Shown here in pieces: positions 1 through 8,750 of a stretch of DNA of 64,000 nt; position 1 is the stretch's first letter; every line of letters starts with the position of its first letter. Both the position numbers and the translations under genes were made by a program. The DNA lies in the NCBI GenBank assembly GCA_014695345.1, contig JACJOC010000030.1, forward strand, positions 62,001-126,000. Direction: 5' to 3'. The stretch is from Cyanobacteria bacterium FACHB-471 (GTDB taxonomy: Bacteria; Cyanobacteriota; Cyanobacteriia; Elainellales; Elainellaceae). Under the pieces are notes generated by a model. That model was not told the origin of the DNA. It did not search any database and saw only the letters and a list, made by a program, of their open reading frames with translations.

Positions 1-241
1 TCCGTTAACGCTGGATGAGATGAAGTTGCTAAAAGTAGAGACGATCGCCTATGACCTGATTTATACACCACGCCCTACAACCTTCTTGCAGCTCGCTGAG
101 AAACAAGGAGCGATCGCCATTGATGGTTTGGAAATGCTGATACAGCAAGGGGCTGCTGCTCTCCAACTTTGGCTCGGTCAACCTGTTCCTGTGGAGGTGA
201 TGCGGCGAGCGTTGAAAGAAGTTTTGAGTTTTGAGGTCTGA
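1..241 (+). CDS. aroE: Shikimate dehydrogenase, C-terminal part (cut by window start)
   Basis: The reading frame is open from base 2 and ends at a TGA at 239-241, so only about the last 79 codons are in the window. AroE reduces 3-dehydroshikimate to shikimate with NADPH. The visible part carries the usual C-terminal signature: a YDLIYTPRPT segment, then a GAIAIDGLEMLIQQGAAALQ-like helix with the conserved DGxxMLxxQG pattern, and a WLGQPVPVEVMR end. The N-terminal substrate domain lies outside. Another shikimate-pathway gene, aroA, sits at 60 kb, but the two are not linked. The family call is secure; the N-terminus cannot be judged. Confidence 0.9.
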   Translation, partial: PLTLDEMKLLKVETIAYDLIYTPRPTTFLQLAEKQGAIAIDGLEMLIQQGAAALQLWLGQPVPVEVMRRALKEVLSFEV

Positions 242-258
242 GTTTATCCTCGTTTTTC

Positions 259-921
259 CTATTTCAGCCAGCGCCAGTTATATCGATTCCATTCGTAAAC
301 ACCCTGGATTTCATATTCCATGCCGTTGTCAAAGCGAATCATGCAGTTTGTGTAGGTGCTATAGCTTGCAGGCATGATGCCGTTGCTATCGGAAGCTTGG
401 CTGACGTGAATCACTGTGCAGCCAAACCACTCTCGGCTACAGGGGCCCTCTTCCTGCACCCATTCCCAGAGATTGTTAGACACTTCGATGCGATCGCCCA
501 GTTTCAGCGATACAGCGGTTTCTGCATACTCCGCGACGTGGAAAGGCTGCACTTGCTCTAACCATTGCGGTCCATATAAATCGCGAATAAATTGAATTGC
601 TCCTGACTCACGCCCCTCTAGCCAATCGTTTAGCAGTTGCACCTTCCAAGGAATTCCCTCTTGCTCTTGCATCTGGATAAATTGCAACAAAGCTGTTCGC
701 TGCTCAGGCGTTAGCTCATTTAGCGGATTCTCAGCCTCAATTGGGGGGGAGTCTATTTCACTACTACCGTTCTGTGAAGCTGTCCCTGCCGACTGACTTT
801 GGCTCAGGGCGATCGCTGCCGCCAAAAGAATTTGCTTTTGTTCAGCCTCAAGTGGGTATCCGGCAGCCTCACACTCGCCAAAAGCTGCTTTTAAGACGGC
901 TTCAATTTCGGCTTTGGTCAT
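259..921 (-). CDS. Conserved hypothetical protein
   Basis: I do not recognise a named family. The frame is open to 939, but the better start is the ATG at 919-921 (protein begins MTKAEIEAVLK), giving about 220 residues. The N-terminal 30 residues are helical, residues 45-70 are a Ser/Asn/Glu-rich linker, and the C-terminal 150 residues are a compact Trp/Tyr-rich domain ending in YEWNRYNWRWLK. There is no signal peptide or membrane segment, so a cytosolic location is likely. It is convergent with aroE and appears to be a single-gene unit. Codon use and internal HIP1 sites match the core genome, so it does not look recently acquired. Confidence 0.7.
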   Translation of the reverse strand: MTKAEIEAVLKAAFGECEAAGYPLEAEQKQILLAAAIALSQSQSAGTASQNGSSEIDSPPIEAENPLNELTPEQRTALLQFIQMQEQEGIPWKVQLLNDWLEGRESGAIQFIRDLYGPQWLEQVQPFHVAEYAETAVSLKLGDRIEVSNNLWEWVQEEGPCSREWFGCTVIHVSQASDSNGIMPASYSTYTNCMIRFDNGMEYEIQGVYEWNRYNWRWLK

Positions 922-1200
922 AGCAAATACTAGACACAAATATTGAGCAGATGCAAATGTTAGGCACAGTGCCTATGACTTTTTCTTGAGCTAACTTCAA
1001 TGTAAAAAAACAAACATCCAGCGTTCATCTCAAATTAGGATGATTAACTCTAACTTAACGAATTTATAAACTGCAAAGTCTTCCAGTATGCTCCTCTTTA
1101 GGATGATTTATTGCTGCCCTTCCAGCGTTTCTCAAATCAATTCACGCTAAGCTGAGAAATGTTAGATCACTTCATATATTTGAACTTTAAGGTTGAGTCT

Positions 1201-1635
1201 ATGCAGTCCCGAGTACTAATTGTTGCTATTGTGTCTTGCTGTATTTGGCTGCTGAGCTGGGTTTCAACTCCTGCTGCGTGGGCACTTACTCAGATTAAAC
1301 TGTCTGATTTGTCTTATCACGAATGCCCCGCCGATATCGCAGAAGGAACCGTCACGCCAGGAGGCGCAAGTCGAGCAGCAAACTGCTTTATCATCACTGG
1401 CAAGGCGCAAAACGATTCGGGCAAACCCGTTCTCAATGCCGATATCTTCGGGCGTATCTATGATGCCAATAACAACCCCGTAATGCAGAACCGCACGCGG
1501 CTTGGCTCCATTGAGGAAGTCCCTCCAGGAGCGAGTGACTTTGAACTGCGTGTCACCGTTGCGGCCAATCAGCCTACACCGCTGAAGCTAGAGCAGTTCA
1601 AGGCATCTGGCTTTGTTGGCAAGGTTCGACGATAG
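1201..1635 (+). CDS. Exported hypothetical protein
   Basis: A 144-residue protein if started at the ATG at 1201; an in-frame ATG at 1159 would add 14 residues in front of the signal peptide and is less likely. Residues 1-28 form a signal peptide: a short N-terminus with Arg, a hydrophobic core (VLIVAIVSCCIWLL) and an AWA-like cleavage site. The mature part begins with a short beta-rich segment containing two cysteines (HECPAD and AANCF) that could form a disulfide, and then resembles an extracytoplasmic beta-sandwich (a segment reading DAxNNPV, then RTRLGSIEEVPPG). Function is unknown. A strong hairpin follows at 1681-1711. Confidence 0.7.
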   Translation: MQSRVLIVAIVSCCIWLLSWVSTPAAWALTQIKLSDLSYHECPADIAEGTVTPGGASRAANCFIITGKAQNDSGKPVLNADIFGRIYDANNNPVMQNRTRLGSIEEVPPGASDFELRVTVAANQPTPLKLEQFKASGFVGKVRR

Positions 1636-1680
1636 TTTTTAGTACCTAATCTTCAAGCGGGAAGGGAGTAATAAATAGCA

Positions 1681-1711
1681 AACAGGGGTTTGGCACTGCC
1701 AGACCCCTGTT
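1681..1711. terminator. Bidirectional hairpin between converging genes
   Basis: Arms 1681-1693 and 1699-1711 form a 13-bp stem with a single G-T pair and a 5-nt loop. It lies between the exported protein gene on the plus strand and the YggT gene on the minus strand, where a shared terminator is expected. There is no long T run on either side. Confidence 0.6.
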
Positions 1712-1747
1712 CGCGTTTGCTGTGAATTGTTTGCCGTGAAGCGTTAA

Positions 1748-2038
1748 CTAGTACATTGCTAGTTGTCCGCCACCTGCCAATCCTGTGACTGCTTGAGCAA
1801 CAAAACCAAGCAGAAAAATGGCAAGCATTGGGGACAGATCGATGCCACCCAGCGGGGGAATAAAAGAGCGAAAGACGTTGAGGTAAGGGTCGGTCAGTTG
1901 ACTGAGAATAGAAAATGGAGGATTCATCCAGTTGATGGTAGGAAACCAACTCAACAGGATACGGATGAACAGTAGAGCGATATAGATTCTCAAGAAGATA
2001 CTTATCGGCTCGGCAATCAGAGTAATTGGGTCAGTCAT
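1748..2038 (-). CDS. YggT/Ycf19 family membrane protein
   Basis: 96 residues with two hydrophobic segments (about 15-35 and 70-92) joined by a loop carrying the family signature: LLSWFPTINW, then LTDPYLNVFRSFIPPLGGIDLSP. This is the YggT/Ycf19 pattern of cyanobacteria and plastids, where members are small inner or thylakoid membrane proteins linked to cell division, osmotic balance or complex assembly. Length is normal. The start is the ATG at 2036-2038. The glycine-rich end (GLAGGGQLAMY) is short and unremarkable. The exact role here is not inferable. Confidence 0.85.
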   Translation of the reverse strand: MTDPITLIAEPISIFLRIYIALLFIRILLSWFPTINWMNPPFSILSQLTDPYLNVFRSFIPPLGGIDLSPMLAIFLLGFVAQAVTGLAGGGQLAMY

Positions 2039-2183
2039 GGATACTGCGCTTTCCTAAACTATAGGAACTTGTTGGCTAAAGGTATGAATAACCTAGACAT
2101 GAATTCAGTCTAACGGATACCTGTAGCCTCAGGATGAATCAATCAGTACAACTCTGAAGTTCAAGTAGCTTGACGGGAAGGGT

Positions 2184-2262
2184 TAGAGCGGGGGTTAGGG
2201 GCGAGGGGAGAAAAGCATTTCACCTCATCCTTCATCCCTTCTTTGTTGCTCCTAATCTCTGG
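2184..2262. repeat. G-rich dispersed repeat (copy A)
   Basis: A low-complexity stretch reading GGGTTAGAGCGGGGGTTAGG, then GAAAAGCATTT and a CCTCATCCTTCATCC tract. The same three-part order (G-rich tract, GAAAAGCATTT, pyrimidine-rich tract) recurs at 26288-26396. G-rich or C-rich parts alone recur near 23881, 25258, 32600, 45050 and 49065. Confidence 0.5.
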
Positions 2263-2578
2263 CGATCGCCCGCTCTCCTCCCTCATGCTTAGGCATACCG
2301 TTGGTGCTACTGAGTTGCTGACGCACATCATCAATTGCCTCATTCAGTTCAGCAATTTTGCCTTCTAATCCACGGCGGGCCGCTTCAATGCTCTGCTCAG
2401 TGGGAGGGCTAAATGGACGCCTGCGGACTGCTTTATTTTTAAGCTTAGGAAAATCCTCAGATGAGGTTTCGTCCTGGGTGAGCTTAGAGCTAACCACTGC
2501 GCCTAAGACGCCACCTACTACACCGCCGACAACAGTTCCTAGTAAAAACCCGCCAAGAAAACTATCACGCTGACTCAT
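2252..2578 (-). CDS. Small YtxH-like membrane-anchored protein
   Basis: About 108 residues from the ATG at 2576-2578 (MSQRDSFLGGFL); the frame stays open upstream to 2626, but that extension lacks similarity to anything recognisable. Residues 8-30 are a glycine-rich hydrophobic segment (GTVVGGVVGGVLGAVV), as in YtxH/gas-vesicle-like small proteins. A basic linker (KAVRRR) and an amphipathic helix near the C-terminus (SIEAARRGLEGKIAELNEAI) follow and could form a coiled coil. It is probably membrane-attached with a cytosolic coiled coil; the role is unknown. Confidence 0.65.
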   Translation of the reverse strand: MSQRDSFLGGFLLGTVVGGVVGGVLGAVVSSKLTQDETSSEDFPKLKNKAVRRRPFSPPTEQSIEAARRGLEGKIAELNEAIDDVRQQLSSTNGMPKHEGGERAIARD

Positions 2579-2742
2579 AATTAACCACTGAAAGAAACTC
2601 GGAGTGATCTCTGATGACTCCCTCACAGCTTACTCGCTAGAAGAGGAGGTTGCCCACCAAAAAGTTGCCTACAATGCTGACGTTTAGGCTCAGAAGAAAA
2701 TTCTATCTTTACCTATGTTGATCTAGGTTTGAGCATGAATAT

Positions 2743-3393
2743 TTAGGTGCCAAAGGTGCGATCGCCTGCATCTCCCAACCCGGGAACAATGTAGCCCTTG
2801 TCGTTTAGCCCTTCGTCAATTGTGGCTGCATAAATATTCAATCCTGGATAAGCAGCACCCAGTTTTTGTAAAGCTGTAGGTGCTGTGACCACCGAAATAA
2901 TACGCACTAGTTCTGGGTCGGCTCCCCGTTTTACCAACTCAGCCATTGCTGCCAGACTGCTTCCGCCCGTTGCCAGCATCGGCTCGCTAACCAGAATTCG
3001 GGTTTGGGGTGCAAATTGCTCTGGGAGCTTGTTTAAATAGCAGGTTGCTTCCAGCGTTTCCTCATTCCGCACCAGACCGAGGTGATAAACCGAAGCAAGC
3101 GGCAACAACGCCTGTGCTCCCTCCAAAAGAGCTAACCCAGCACGTAGAATAGGCACCACCGCAACTGGAATTTCTGGATTAATAAACGTTGCTGGGCAGG
3201 ACGCAAGCGGAGTTTGCACCGTTGTTTCCACAATAGGTAGCCAATCGCGAATTGCTTCGTAGGTTAACCAGCGCCCCAGTTCAGTCATAGCGCTGCGAAA
3301 GAGAACGGAGGGAGTCGATTCATCACGAGCAACAGCTAGCCAGTGTCTAATCAGCGGGTGAGGTGGAACGTGAACGCGCAGTTGGGGAGCCAT
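2743..3393 (-). CDS. upp: Uracil phosphoribosyltransferase
   Basis: 216 residues, the normal length. It converts uracil and PRPP to UMP in pyrimidine salvage in the cytosol. The PRPP-binding loop is visible as VSEPMLATGGSS about residue 135. The N-terminal HPLIRHWLAVARDESTPS and VPILRAGLALLEG segments and the C-terminal uracil-binding region (GYIVPGLGDAGDR) are typical. The start is the ATG at 3391-3393. It is divergent from the crtISO gene with about 390 bases between them, which contain a promoter and a terminator-like hairpin. Confidence 0.95.
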   Translation of the reverse strand: MAPQLRVHVPPHPLIRHWLAVARDESTPSVLFRSAMTELGRWLTYEAIRDWLPIVETTVQTPLASCPATFINPEIPVAVVPILRAGLALLEGAQALLPLASVYHLGLVRNEETLEATCYLNKLPEQFAPQTRILVSEPMLATGGSSLAAMAELVKRGADPELVRIISVVTAPTALQKLGAAYPGLNIYAATIDEGLNDKGYIVPGLGDAGDRTFGT

Positions 3394-3569
3394 TGCCAGA
3401 AAAAATGACGGTAGTTATGCAGAAATTTGCCCTAATCATACTCTGTTCTTGTGAGGCAATATTCAGCATTGCTCAAACTCGCTAGCTTCCACAAAGTCCA
3501 TCTATCTAGTCAGCCCAGCCAGCATGCCCTTAGAAAAAGCAGGCTTATTGAAAGTCTTTTGCATTAGTG

Positions 3570-3598
3570 TTGACATTGATTTGCAATAAGCTTATATT
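3570..3598 (+). promoter_or_regulatory. Sigma-70-type promoter in the upp-crtISO gap
   Basis: TTGACA at 3570-3575 and TATATT at 3593-3598 are separated by 17 bases, a near-consensus arrangement. The predicted transcription start is about 3605, roughly 175 bases upstream of the crtISO ATG and only 30 bases before a terminator-like hairpin. Confidence 0.6.
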
Positions 3599-3604
3599 GT
3601 TTTC

Positions 3605-3668
3605 AGTGTTCTCCTCTCAAAGGATCGGCAGGTGGGGTTGGTCAGCAGACTAATCCCCCTTTTTTTGT
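3605..3668 (+). ncRNA. Putative short RNA or attenuated leader upstream of crtISO
   Basis: The segment from the predicted start (about 3605) to the T tract is about 63 nt. Its 3' end is a stem of 10 pairs (3634-3643 with 3648-3657, tetraloop AGCA, two G-T pairs) followed by CC and seven T, a good intrinsic terminator. The unpaired 5' part contains a pyrimidine-rich CTCCTCTC stretch that could pair with Shine-Dalgarno sequences. The layout resembles the cyanobacterial sRNA Yfr1, but the diagnostic Yfr1 motif (ACTCCTCACAC) is not present. Alternatively this is an attenuator in the crtISO leader. Confidence 0.4.
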
Positions 3669-3780
3669 CTATGCCTTGTTCCAGAATCCGACGCTAGAAT
3701 CCTGGCAAATCAAGCAATCCAGAGTGGGATACACTGAAGAGTAGAATTTTTCAGCTAAACGCCTTACTCCAACTGCCTTT

Positions 3781-5382
3781 ATGCCTGCTACTTCTGAACC
3801 TTTTGAGCAATCTACTGCTACACATCCATCCACGTCTCAAGATTCTCACGCCCCGACAACTGCAAGAGTGGACGCAAAGGTTAATTCGGCAGACAGTTTT
3901 GATGTGATCGTAATTGGCTCCGGAATTGGTGGACTAGTCACTGCAACCCAGCTAGCGGCTAAGGGTGCGAAGGTGTTAGTGCTAGAGCGCTACGTAATTC
4001 CAGGAGGTAGTGCGGGCTATTTTGAGCGCTCGGGCTATCGTTTTGATGTTGGCGCATCAATGATTTTTGGTTTTGGCAAACAGGGAACCACAAACCTCTT
4101 GACTCGCGCCCTAGAGGCAGTGGGGGTCAGTTTAGAAACAATCCCCGATCCGGTACAGATTCAGTACCATTTGCCGGATCAGCTAGAGCTAAAAGTTCAC
4201 CGAGACTACGAGAAGTTTTTGCAAGAATTAACTGCTCGGTTTCCCCATGAGCAGCAGGGCATTCGTCAATTTTACGATGAATGCTGGAAGGTATTTAACT
4301 GCCTGAACGCAATGGATCTGCTGTCGCTTGAAGAGCCTCGCTACCTGACGCGGGTGTTTTTTCAGCATCCGTTTGCTTGTCTGGGCTTAGTGAAGTATTT
4401 ACCCCAAAATGTGGGTGATCTTGCTCGCCGCTATATTCAAGATCCGGAGTTGCTCAAGTTTATTGACATGGAGTGCTACTGTTGGTCGGTGGTTCCGGCA
4501 GACCTAACTCCCATGATCAATGCGGGAATGGTGTTTTCCGATCGCCACTATGGCGGCATCAATTATCCCAAAGGCGGAGTCGGTCAGATTGCTCAAAAGT
4601 TGGTCGAAGGACTGGAAAAAGCGGGCAGTCAGATTCAGTACAAAGCCAGAGTGACAGAAATCATTCGTGAAAAAGGGCGGGCGATCGCCGTTCGCTTAGC
4701 ATCTGGACAGGTCTATTGGGCAAAACGAATTGTTTCCAATGCCACCCGTTGGGATACCTTTGAAAAACTGTTGCCCAAGTCAGATATGCCTCGTGCCGAG
4801 CAAAAATGGCAGCAGCGCTATCAAAAATCCCCCAGCTTCTTCAGTTTGCATTTAGGTGTAAAGGCAGATGTGCTGCCTCCTGGTACAGAGTGCCACCACA
4901 TTTTGCTAGAAGATTGGAGCCGCATGGAAGATGCAGAAGGAACCATTTTTCTGTCTATCCCAACCCTGCTTGACCCCGATTTGGCTCCATCTGGGCATCA
5001 CATTCTGCATACCTTTACGCCAAGCTGGATTGAAGACTGGCAGGGCTTGTCTCCCAGCGAATATCAGCAAAAAAAAGACAAGGTGGCAGACCAGATTGTC
5101 AGTCGCTTAGAAAAACTATTTCCTGGATTGTCTGCTGCGCTGGATTATCAAGAAGCGGGAACTCCACGCACTCATCGACGCTTTTTAGGACGAGATGATG
5201 GTACTTATGGCCCCATTCCTACCCGCAAGTTGCTGGGATTGTTAGGCATGCCATTTAACCGTACTGCCGTCCCCGGACTTTACTGTGTGGGTGACAGCAC
5301 CTTCCCAGGGCAAGGCTTAAACGCGGTTGCTTTTTCTGGTTTTGCCTGTGCCCACCGGATCGCTGTTGACTTGGGTTTATAG
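3781..5382 (+). CDS. crtISO: Prolycopene (carotenoid) isomerase CrtISO
   Basis: 533 residues. CrtISO/CrtH isomerises poly-cis-lycopene to all-trans lycopene on the cyanobacterial carotenoid route, with FAD, at membranes. The FAD-binding Rossmann motif is [11 protein letters not shown] at residues 42-52, followed by [13 protein letters not shown] and the [13 protein letters not shown] segment typical of CrtISO rather than bacterial CrtI. The C-terminal FAD-contact region reads [17 protein letters not shown]. The first 38 residues are Ser/Thr-rich and look like a variable extension. The gene stands alone; a hairpin at 5448-5476 separates it from the convergent next gene. Confidence 0.92.
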   Translation: MPATSEPFEQSTATHPSTSQDSHAPTTARVDAKVNSADSFDVIVIGSGIGGLVTATQLAAKGAKVLVLERYVIPGGSAGYFERSGYRFDVGASMIFGFGKQGTTNLLTRALEAVGVSLETIPDPVQIQYHLPDQLELKVHRDYEKFLQELTARFPHEQQGIRQFYDECWKVFNCLNAMDLLSLEEPRYLTRVFFQHPFACLGLVKYLPQNVGDLARRYIQDPELLKFIDMECYCWSVVPADLTPMINAGMVFSDRHYGGINYPKGGVGQIAQKLVEGLEKAGSQIQYKARVTEIIREKGRAIAVRLASGQVYWAKRIVSNATRWDTFEKLLPKSDMPRAEQKWQQRYQKSPSFFSLHLGVKADVLPPGTECHHILLEDWSRMEDAEGTIFLSIPTLLDPDLAPSGHHILHTFTPSWIEDWQGLSPSEYQQKKDKVADQIVSRLEKLFPGLSAALDYQEAGTPRTHRRFLGRDDGTYGPIPTRKLLGLLGMPFNRTAVPGLYCVGDSTFPGQGLNAVAFSGFACAHRIAVDLGL

Positions 5383-5447
5383 TGCTATCCACTTCGGTTA
5401 GGACAAGAAAGAGAGGTAGGGCGAAACTCTGGCTCTTAGAGAAATAA

Positions 5448-5476
5448 ACCTCCTCTAGCTAATCGCTGGAGGAGGT
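5448..5476. terminator. Hairpin between crtISO and the FAH-family gene
   Basis: Arms 5448-5459 and 5465-5476 (ACCTCCTCTAGC / GCTGGAGGAGGT) give a 12-bp stem with one G-T pair and a 5-nt loop. It is placed between two convergent genes. Confidence 0.65.
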
Positions 5477-5664
5477 CGTTTATGTTATACACGCGTCCTT
5501 TTGCAGTGTGATCTAGAACTGGCTCGGAATTTCCAAAGCAACTAAACCACAGCGCGGACACATCTACTAGATTATTTAGCCAGTAGTTTTATGACTTCTA
5601 TCAGGAGGTCGAAAATTCAACTGCTCTATTTGGAATCCAGATATTACTTTTGGATCAGTATCAC

Positions 5665-6462
5665 TTAACTGATTGTCATTTCGCTGGGTTGTCGGACCGC
5701 AACGGTATTCTCCAGACAGCCAATTCCTTCAATTTCAATACGGACGCGATCGGCAATTTGCAAGGGTCCGATGCCTTCTGGTGTTCCAGTTAGTACCACG
5801 TCTCCAGGCAGTAAAGTCATCACTTGGCTGATGTACGATACTAAAACATTAGGAGCAAATACCATTTCGCTGGTTAATGCAGACTGCACGGGGTCAGGAT
5901 CTTCATTTAGAAAAGTTTGGAGCTGTGCGCCTACACTTAGCTCTCGCACAATCCACGGTCCTAGCGGACAGAAAGTATCAAAGCCTTTTGCTCTCGTCCA
6001 TTGCCCGTCTCGCTTCTGCAAGTCTCGTGCAGTCACGTCATTGGCGATAGTGTAGCCCCAGATTTTGGATTGAGCCGCTTCAGCCGTGCAGTCTACACAG
6101 CGATCGCCAATCACCAGCGCCAATTCTCCTTCATAGTCTACCCGTTGGGACTGAGGAGGATAGTGAATCAGGGATTCTGGTGCCGTGATAGCGGTAGATG
6201 GCTTAATAAATAACAGCGGCTCCTTAGGCACTTCTCCTCCCATTTCGGCAGCGTGCTTCATGTAGTTCTTGCCAACTGCGACAATCTTTGAGGGCGCACA
6301 AGGGGCTAAAAGTTGATAGTCCTCTGGCGCTATCTCCTGATCTGTTGGCTGTCCTCTCAGCCAGGGGGGAGCATCTAACACTTGCACCCGCCGATCGAGG
6401 TGCAATAAACCATAGTAAAGTTTCCCTGTTAAAGTCTGAATTCGGACGTAGCGTTGCGCCAT
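5665..6462 (-). CDS. Fumarylacetoacetate hydrolase (FAH) family protein
   Basis: 265 residues, typical for bacterial FAH-fold enzymes (acylpyruvase/oxaloacetate decarboxylase type). The metal-binding pattern is visible: YEGELALVIG (two acidic ligands) at about 108-117, then IANDVTARDLQ, and KGFDTFCPLGPWIV further on. The C-terminal segment LLPGDVVLTGTPEGIG is the conserved substrate-side loop. The start is the ATG at 6460-6462. The enzyme probably cleaves or decarboxylates a small acylpyruvate or oxaloacetate; the substrate cannot be read from the sequence. No tyrosine-catabolism genes are nearby, so fumarylacetoacetate itself is unlikely. Confidence 0.85.
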   Translation of the reverse strand: MAQRYVRIQTLTGKLYYGLLHLDRRVQVLDAPPWLRGQPTDQEIAPEDYQLLAPCAPSKIVAVGKNYMKHAAEMGGEVPKEPLLFIKPSTAITAPESLIHYPPQSQRVDYEGELALVIGDRCVDCTAEAAQSKIWGYTIANDVTARDLQKRDGQWTRAKGFDTFCPLGPWIVRELSVGAQLQTFLNEDPDPVQSALTSEMVFAPNVLVSYISQVMTLLPGDVVLTGTPEGIGPLQIADRVRIEIEGIGCLENTVAVRQPSEMTIS

Positions 6463-6707
6463 AATCGGTAAATTAATGAATATCTAAAAATTTTTACGAG
6501 TCAATCAGTCAATCAAATCAATCAATAAAGCAGATGTGGGTAGATTGGTAACAACTAGGATATGATCGTAATTCCTTGCTTCTGGTCGAAAAGCCTAATG
6601 GAACGAGGTAAATGTGACGAGGTGAGTAAGCTTACCTACTCCTCCATTTTCCCCAGTCGGGTCAATTTTGCAACCAGAAGCCACTAGTCCACAAGGAGAT
6701 TATCGAC

Positions 6708-7037
6708 ATGAACTATATCTATGAAACCATGTATATTCTGCGTTCTGATCTAGGAGATGAACTAACCGATCAGGCGATTGAGAAGTACCAAAGCCTGCTG
6801 CGGGAGCAGGGAGCGCAGGATGTTGAAACCCAGCACCGAGGCAGACGGCGTTTGGCTTACGAAATCCAAAAGCAGCGGGAAGGAGTCTATATTCAAATGA
6901 ATTACAAAGCTCCTGGCGAAGCAGTTGCAATTTTGGAACGGGCAATGCGTTTGAGTGATGAGGTGATTCGCTATCTCACTACCAAGCATGAAGTGCCTGC
7001 TGCGGAAGTTGAAGAGGCGATCGCCGCTGAAGTTTAA
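6708..7037 (+). CDS. rpsF: 30S ribosomal protein S6
   Basis: 109 residues. S6 binds 16S rRNA in the platform of the small subunit with S18. The sequence begins [15 protein letters not shown] and contains the [14 protein letters not shown] strand and the YKAPGEAV segment, all typical. A clear AAGGAG ribosome binding site sits just before the ATG at 6708. In many bacteria rpsF is with rpsR; here it is alone, as is usual in cyanobacteria. The hairpin at 7144-7165 ends the unit. Confidence 0.95.
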   Translation: MNYIYETMYILRSDLGDELTDQAIEKYQSLLREQGAQDVETQHRGRRRLAYEIQKQREGVYIQMNYKAPGEAVAILERAMRLSDEVIRYLTTKHEVPAAEVEEAIAAEV

Positions 7038-7143
7038 TTACTTAACTCGCTGCTTCTAGCTACTTTACAGGACCACCCGAAATATAGTCAGGTCATCTGA
7101 ATCCTTCCCAGATCAAGAGTGATTAAGTTTCAAGCGCTAGGCT

Positions 7144-7170
7144 GGAGGAAGGATACCCTTCCTCCGTTTT
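7144..7170 (+). terminator. Intrinsic terminator after rpsF
   Basis: Arms 7144-7152 (GGAGGAAGG) and 7157-7165 (CCTTCCTCC) form a perfect 9-bp stem with a 4-nt loop, followed by GTTTT. Confidence 0.75.
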
Positions 7171-7194
7171 AGTGTTCAGCGAATCAGGTGAGCC

Positions 7195-8202
7195 ATGAAA
7201 CTTTCTAAAAAGAACCTGTATGAACGGTCAAACCATCTCTACGACGTGATCATCGTAGGCGGTGGAGCGGGTGGGCTGTCCGCTGCAATTTATCTTCAGC
7301 GCTATCGGCTTTCTTGTCTTGTCATCGAAAAAGGGCGAGGACGTTCTTTCTGGATGCAGGAATTGCGAAATTATCTGGGCTTACCGCCAACTACACCTGG
7401 ACGGGATCTTTTGCAGCAAGGGCAAGACCATCTGCTCTCATTGGGGGGCGACCACCTGCGAGGCTTCGTCGAAGATGTACAGGATGAAGGAGATACCTTT
7501 GCCGTCAAGGTCAAACTGGGTAAGCAAGACAGCATTTATCCTGTGTTTCGTTCCAAATATTTAATTGCGGCTAGCGGACTAATCGACCACCTGCCGCAGC
7601 TTGAAGACATGCAAAACGTGTACGACTATGCAGGCTATAACCTGCACGTTTGCATGATTTGCGATGGGTATGAAATTGCCGATCTCAAATGTGGCTTGTT
7701 TGTAAACACTGAAGCTGCCATCAACACTGCCTTCGTGCTGAATTGGTTTACCCCTTACATCACCGTGTTCACTCAGGGTTTGACAGAGGTGAATCCTGAA
7801 ATGCGGCAAAAGCTCAAAGATTACGGCTATCCGCTGGTTGAAACGCCAATTCGCCGCTTCTTAGGACACGACCACGAGATGACCGGCGTAGAGCTAGCAG
7901 ATAGCTCTATGGTCGAGTTACAAACTGGGCTAGTAGCGATGGGTTCTCACTTTTACAATGAGTACCTGAAAGGGCTGGAGCTTCAGTGGAAAGGCAACAA
8001 TCTAGTAACAGATTCGATGTGCCGAACTTCACATTCTCGCATTTTTGCGGTTGGAGATTTAAAAGACGGTTTAAACCAGGTGTCAATTGCCGTCGCAGAT
8101 GGTACATTAGCTGCAACAGCAATTTGGCGAGACATCCGCCGCGCTTCTCCCCCCCGCCGTTGGGAACAAAATTTGATTGAGCCTATCGGAGCCGTAACGT
8201 GA
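7195..8202 (+). CDS. Thioredoxin-reductase-like flavoprotein (DDOR type)
   Basis: 335 residues. An N-terminal FAD-binding motif (VIIVGGGAGGLSA, 18-30), a CMIC redox pair at Cys153/Cys156 followed by DGYE, and a second FAD motif near the C-terminus (IFAVGDLKDGLNQVSIAVADG-like) give the thioredoxin-reductase architecture. The region where NADPH-dependent enzymes have GxGxxA and HRRxxxR motifs reads LFVNTEAAINTA and has neither. This matches the cyanobacterial diflavin-linked disulfide oxidoreductase family (Synechocystis Slr0600 type) rather than NTR. It likely reduces a disulfide substrate with an unusual electron donor. The downstream gene overlaps it by 4 bases (GTGA), so co-translation is expected. 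Confidence 0.75.
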   Translation: MKLSKKNLYERSNHLYDVIIVGGGAGGLSAAIYLQRYRLSCLVIEKGRGRSFWMQELRNYLGLPPTTPGRDLLQQGQDHLLSLGGDHLRGFVEDVQDEGDTFAVKVKLGKQDSIYPVFRSKYLIAASGLIDHLPQLEDMQNVYDYAGYNLHVCMICDGYEIADLKCGLFVNTEAAINTAFVLNWFTPYITVFTQGLTEVNPEMRQKLKDYGYPLVETPIRRFLGHDHEMTGVELADSSMVELQTGLVAMGSHFYNEYLKGLELQWKGNNLVTDSMCRTSHSRIFAVGDLKDGLNQVSIAVADGTLAATAIWRDIRRASPPRRWEQNLIEPIGAVT

Positions 8203-8750
8203 CTTACTCCCACACTCCTAATCCCGATCTTCAAGCCGAAGCAGCTAGCCTGCGCGAAGAGTTGCAAATGCGCGATCAGCTTGTGCAACAACTTTCTCAA
8301 GAGCTGTTTCGTTTGGTTAAAGGCAATACGGGCTTTATGCCCAGTCCCGAAGTTTCTGAACGCCATCAAGCAGAAATGCGAGCGCTGCGAGAACAGCTTC
8401 AGGGCGTTGAGCAGCAGGTGACGTTTTATCAGGAGCAAATCTCGGATCGAGATAGCGAGATTTATCAACTGCGACAGTCTGTTCAGGAGCTAAACGATCG
8501 CTCTCGAATGCTTGAACAGGTGGTGCAAGAGCTACCGAATATCTATCGGCAAAAGTTTGCTGAACGGATGATTCCAGTGAGAGAAAAGGTGGCTCGAATC
8601 CAGCGAGAAAATCGCCAGCTTCATGCTGAACTGCAAAGTGTTAGCTATCGCCTGGCGGTGAGAAGCCGTCGTTCTAGCCAGATTGATCTGCCTAGCTTTC
8701 CTCGGATTGGTGCTAGCACTAAGTCAATTCCCTCCTTTGGCAATGTCTAG
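8199..8750 (+). CDS. Coiled-coil protein of unknown function
   Basis: 183 residues starting at a GTG that overlaps the previous stop by 4 bases. Residues 10-150 are rich in Glu, Gln, Arg and Leu in heptad spacing (EELQMRDQLVQQLSQEL, then REQLQGVEQQVTFYQEQISD), predicting a long coiled coil. There is no membrane segment. The C-terminal 30 residues are basic and Ser/Pro-rich (RRSSQIDLPSFPRIG). The stop overlaps the next GTG start by one base. It may be a structural or scaffold protein working with the neighbouring oxidoreductase or the following gene. No named family is recognised. Confidence 0.7.
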   Translation: MTYSHTPNPDLQAEAASLREELQMRDQLVQQLSQELFRLVKGNTGFMPSPEVSERHQAEMRALREQLQGVEQQVTFYQEQISDRDSEIYQLRQSVQELNDRSRMLEQVVQELPNIYRQKFAERMIPVREKVARIQRENRQLHAELQSVSYRLAVRSRRSSQIDLPSFPRIGASTKSIPSFGNV

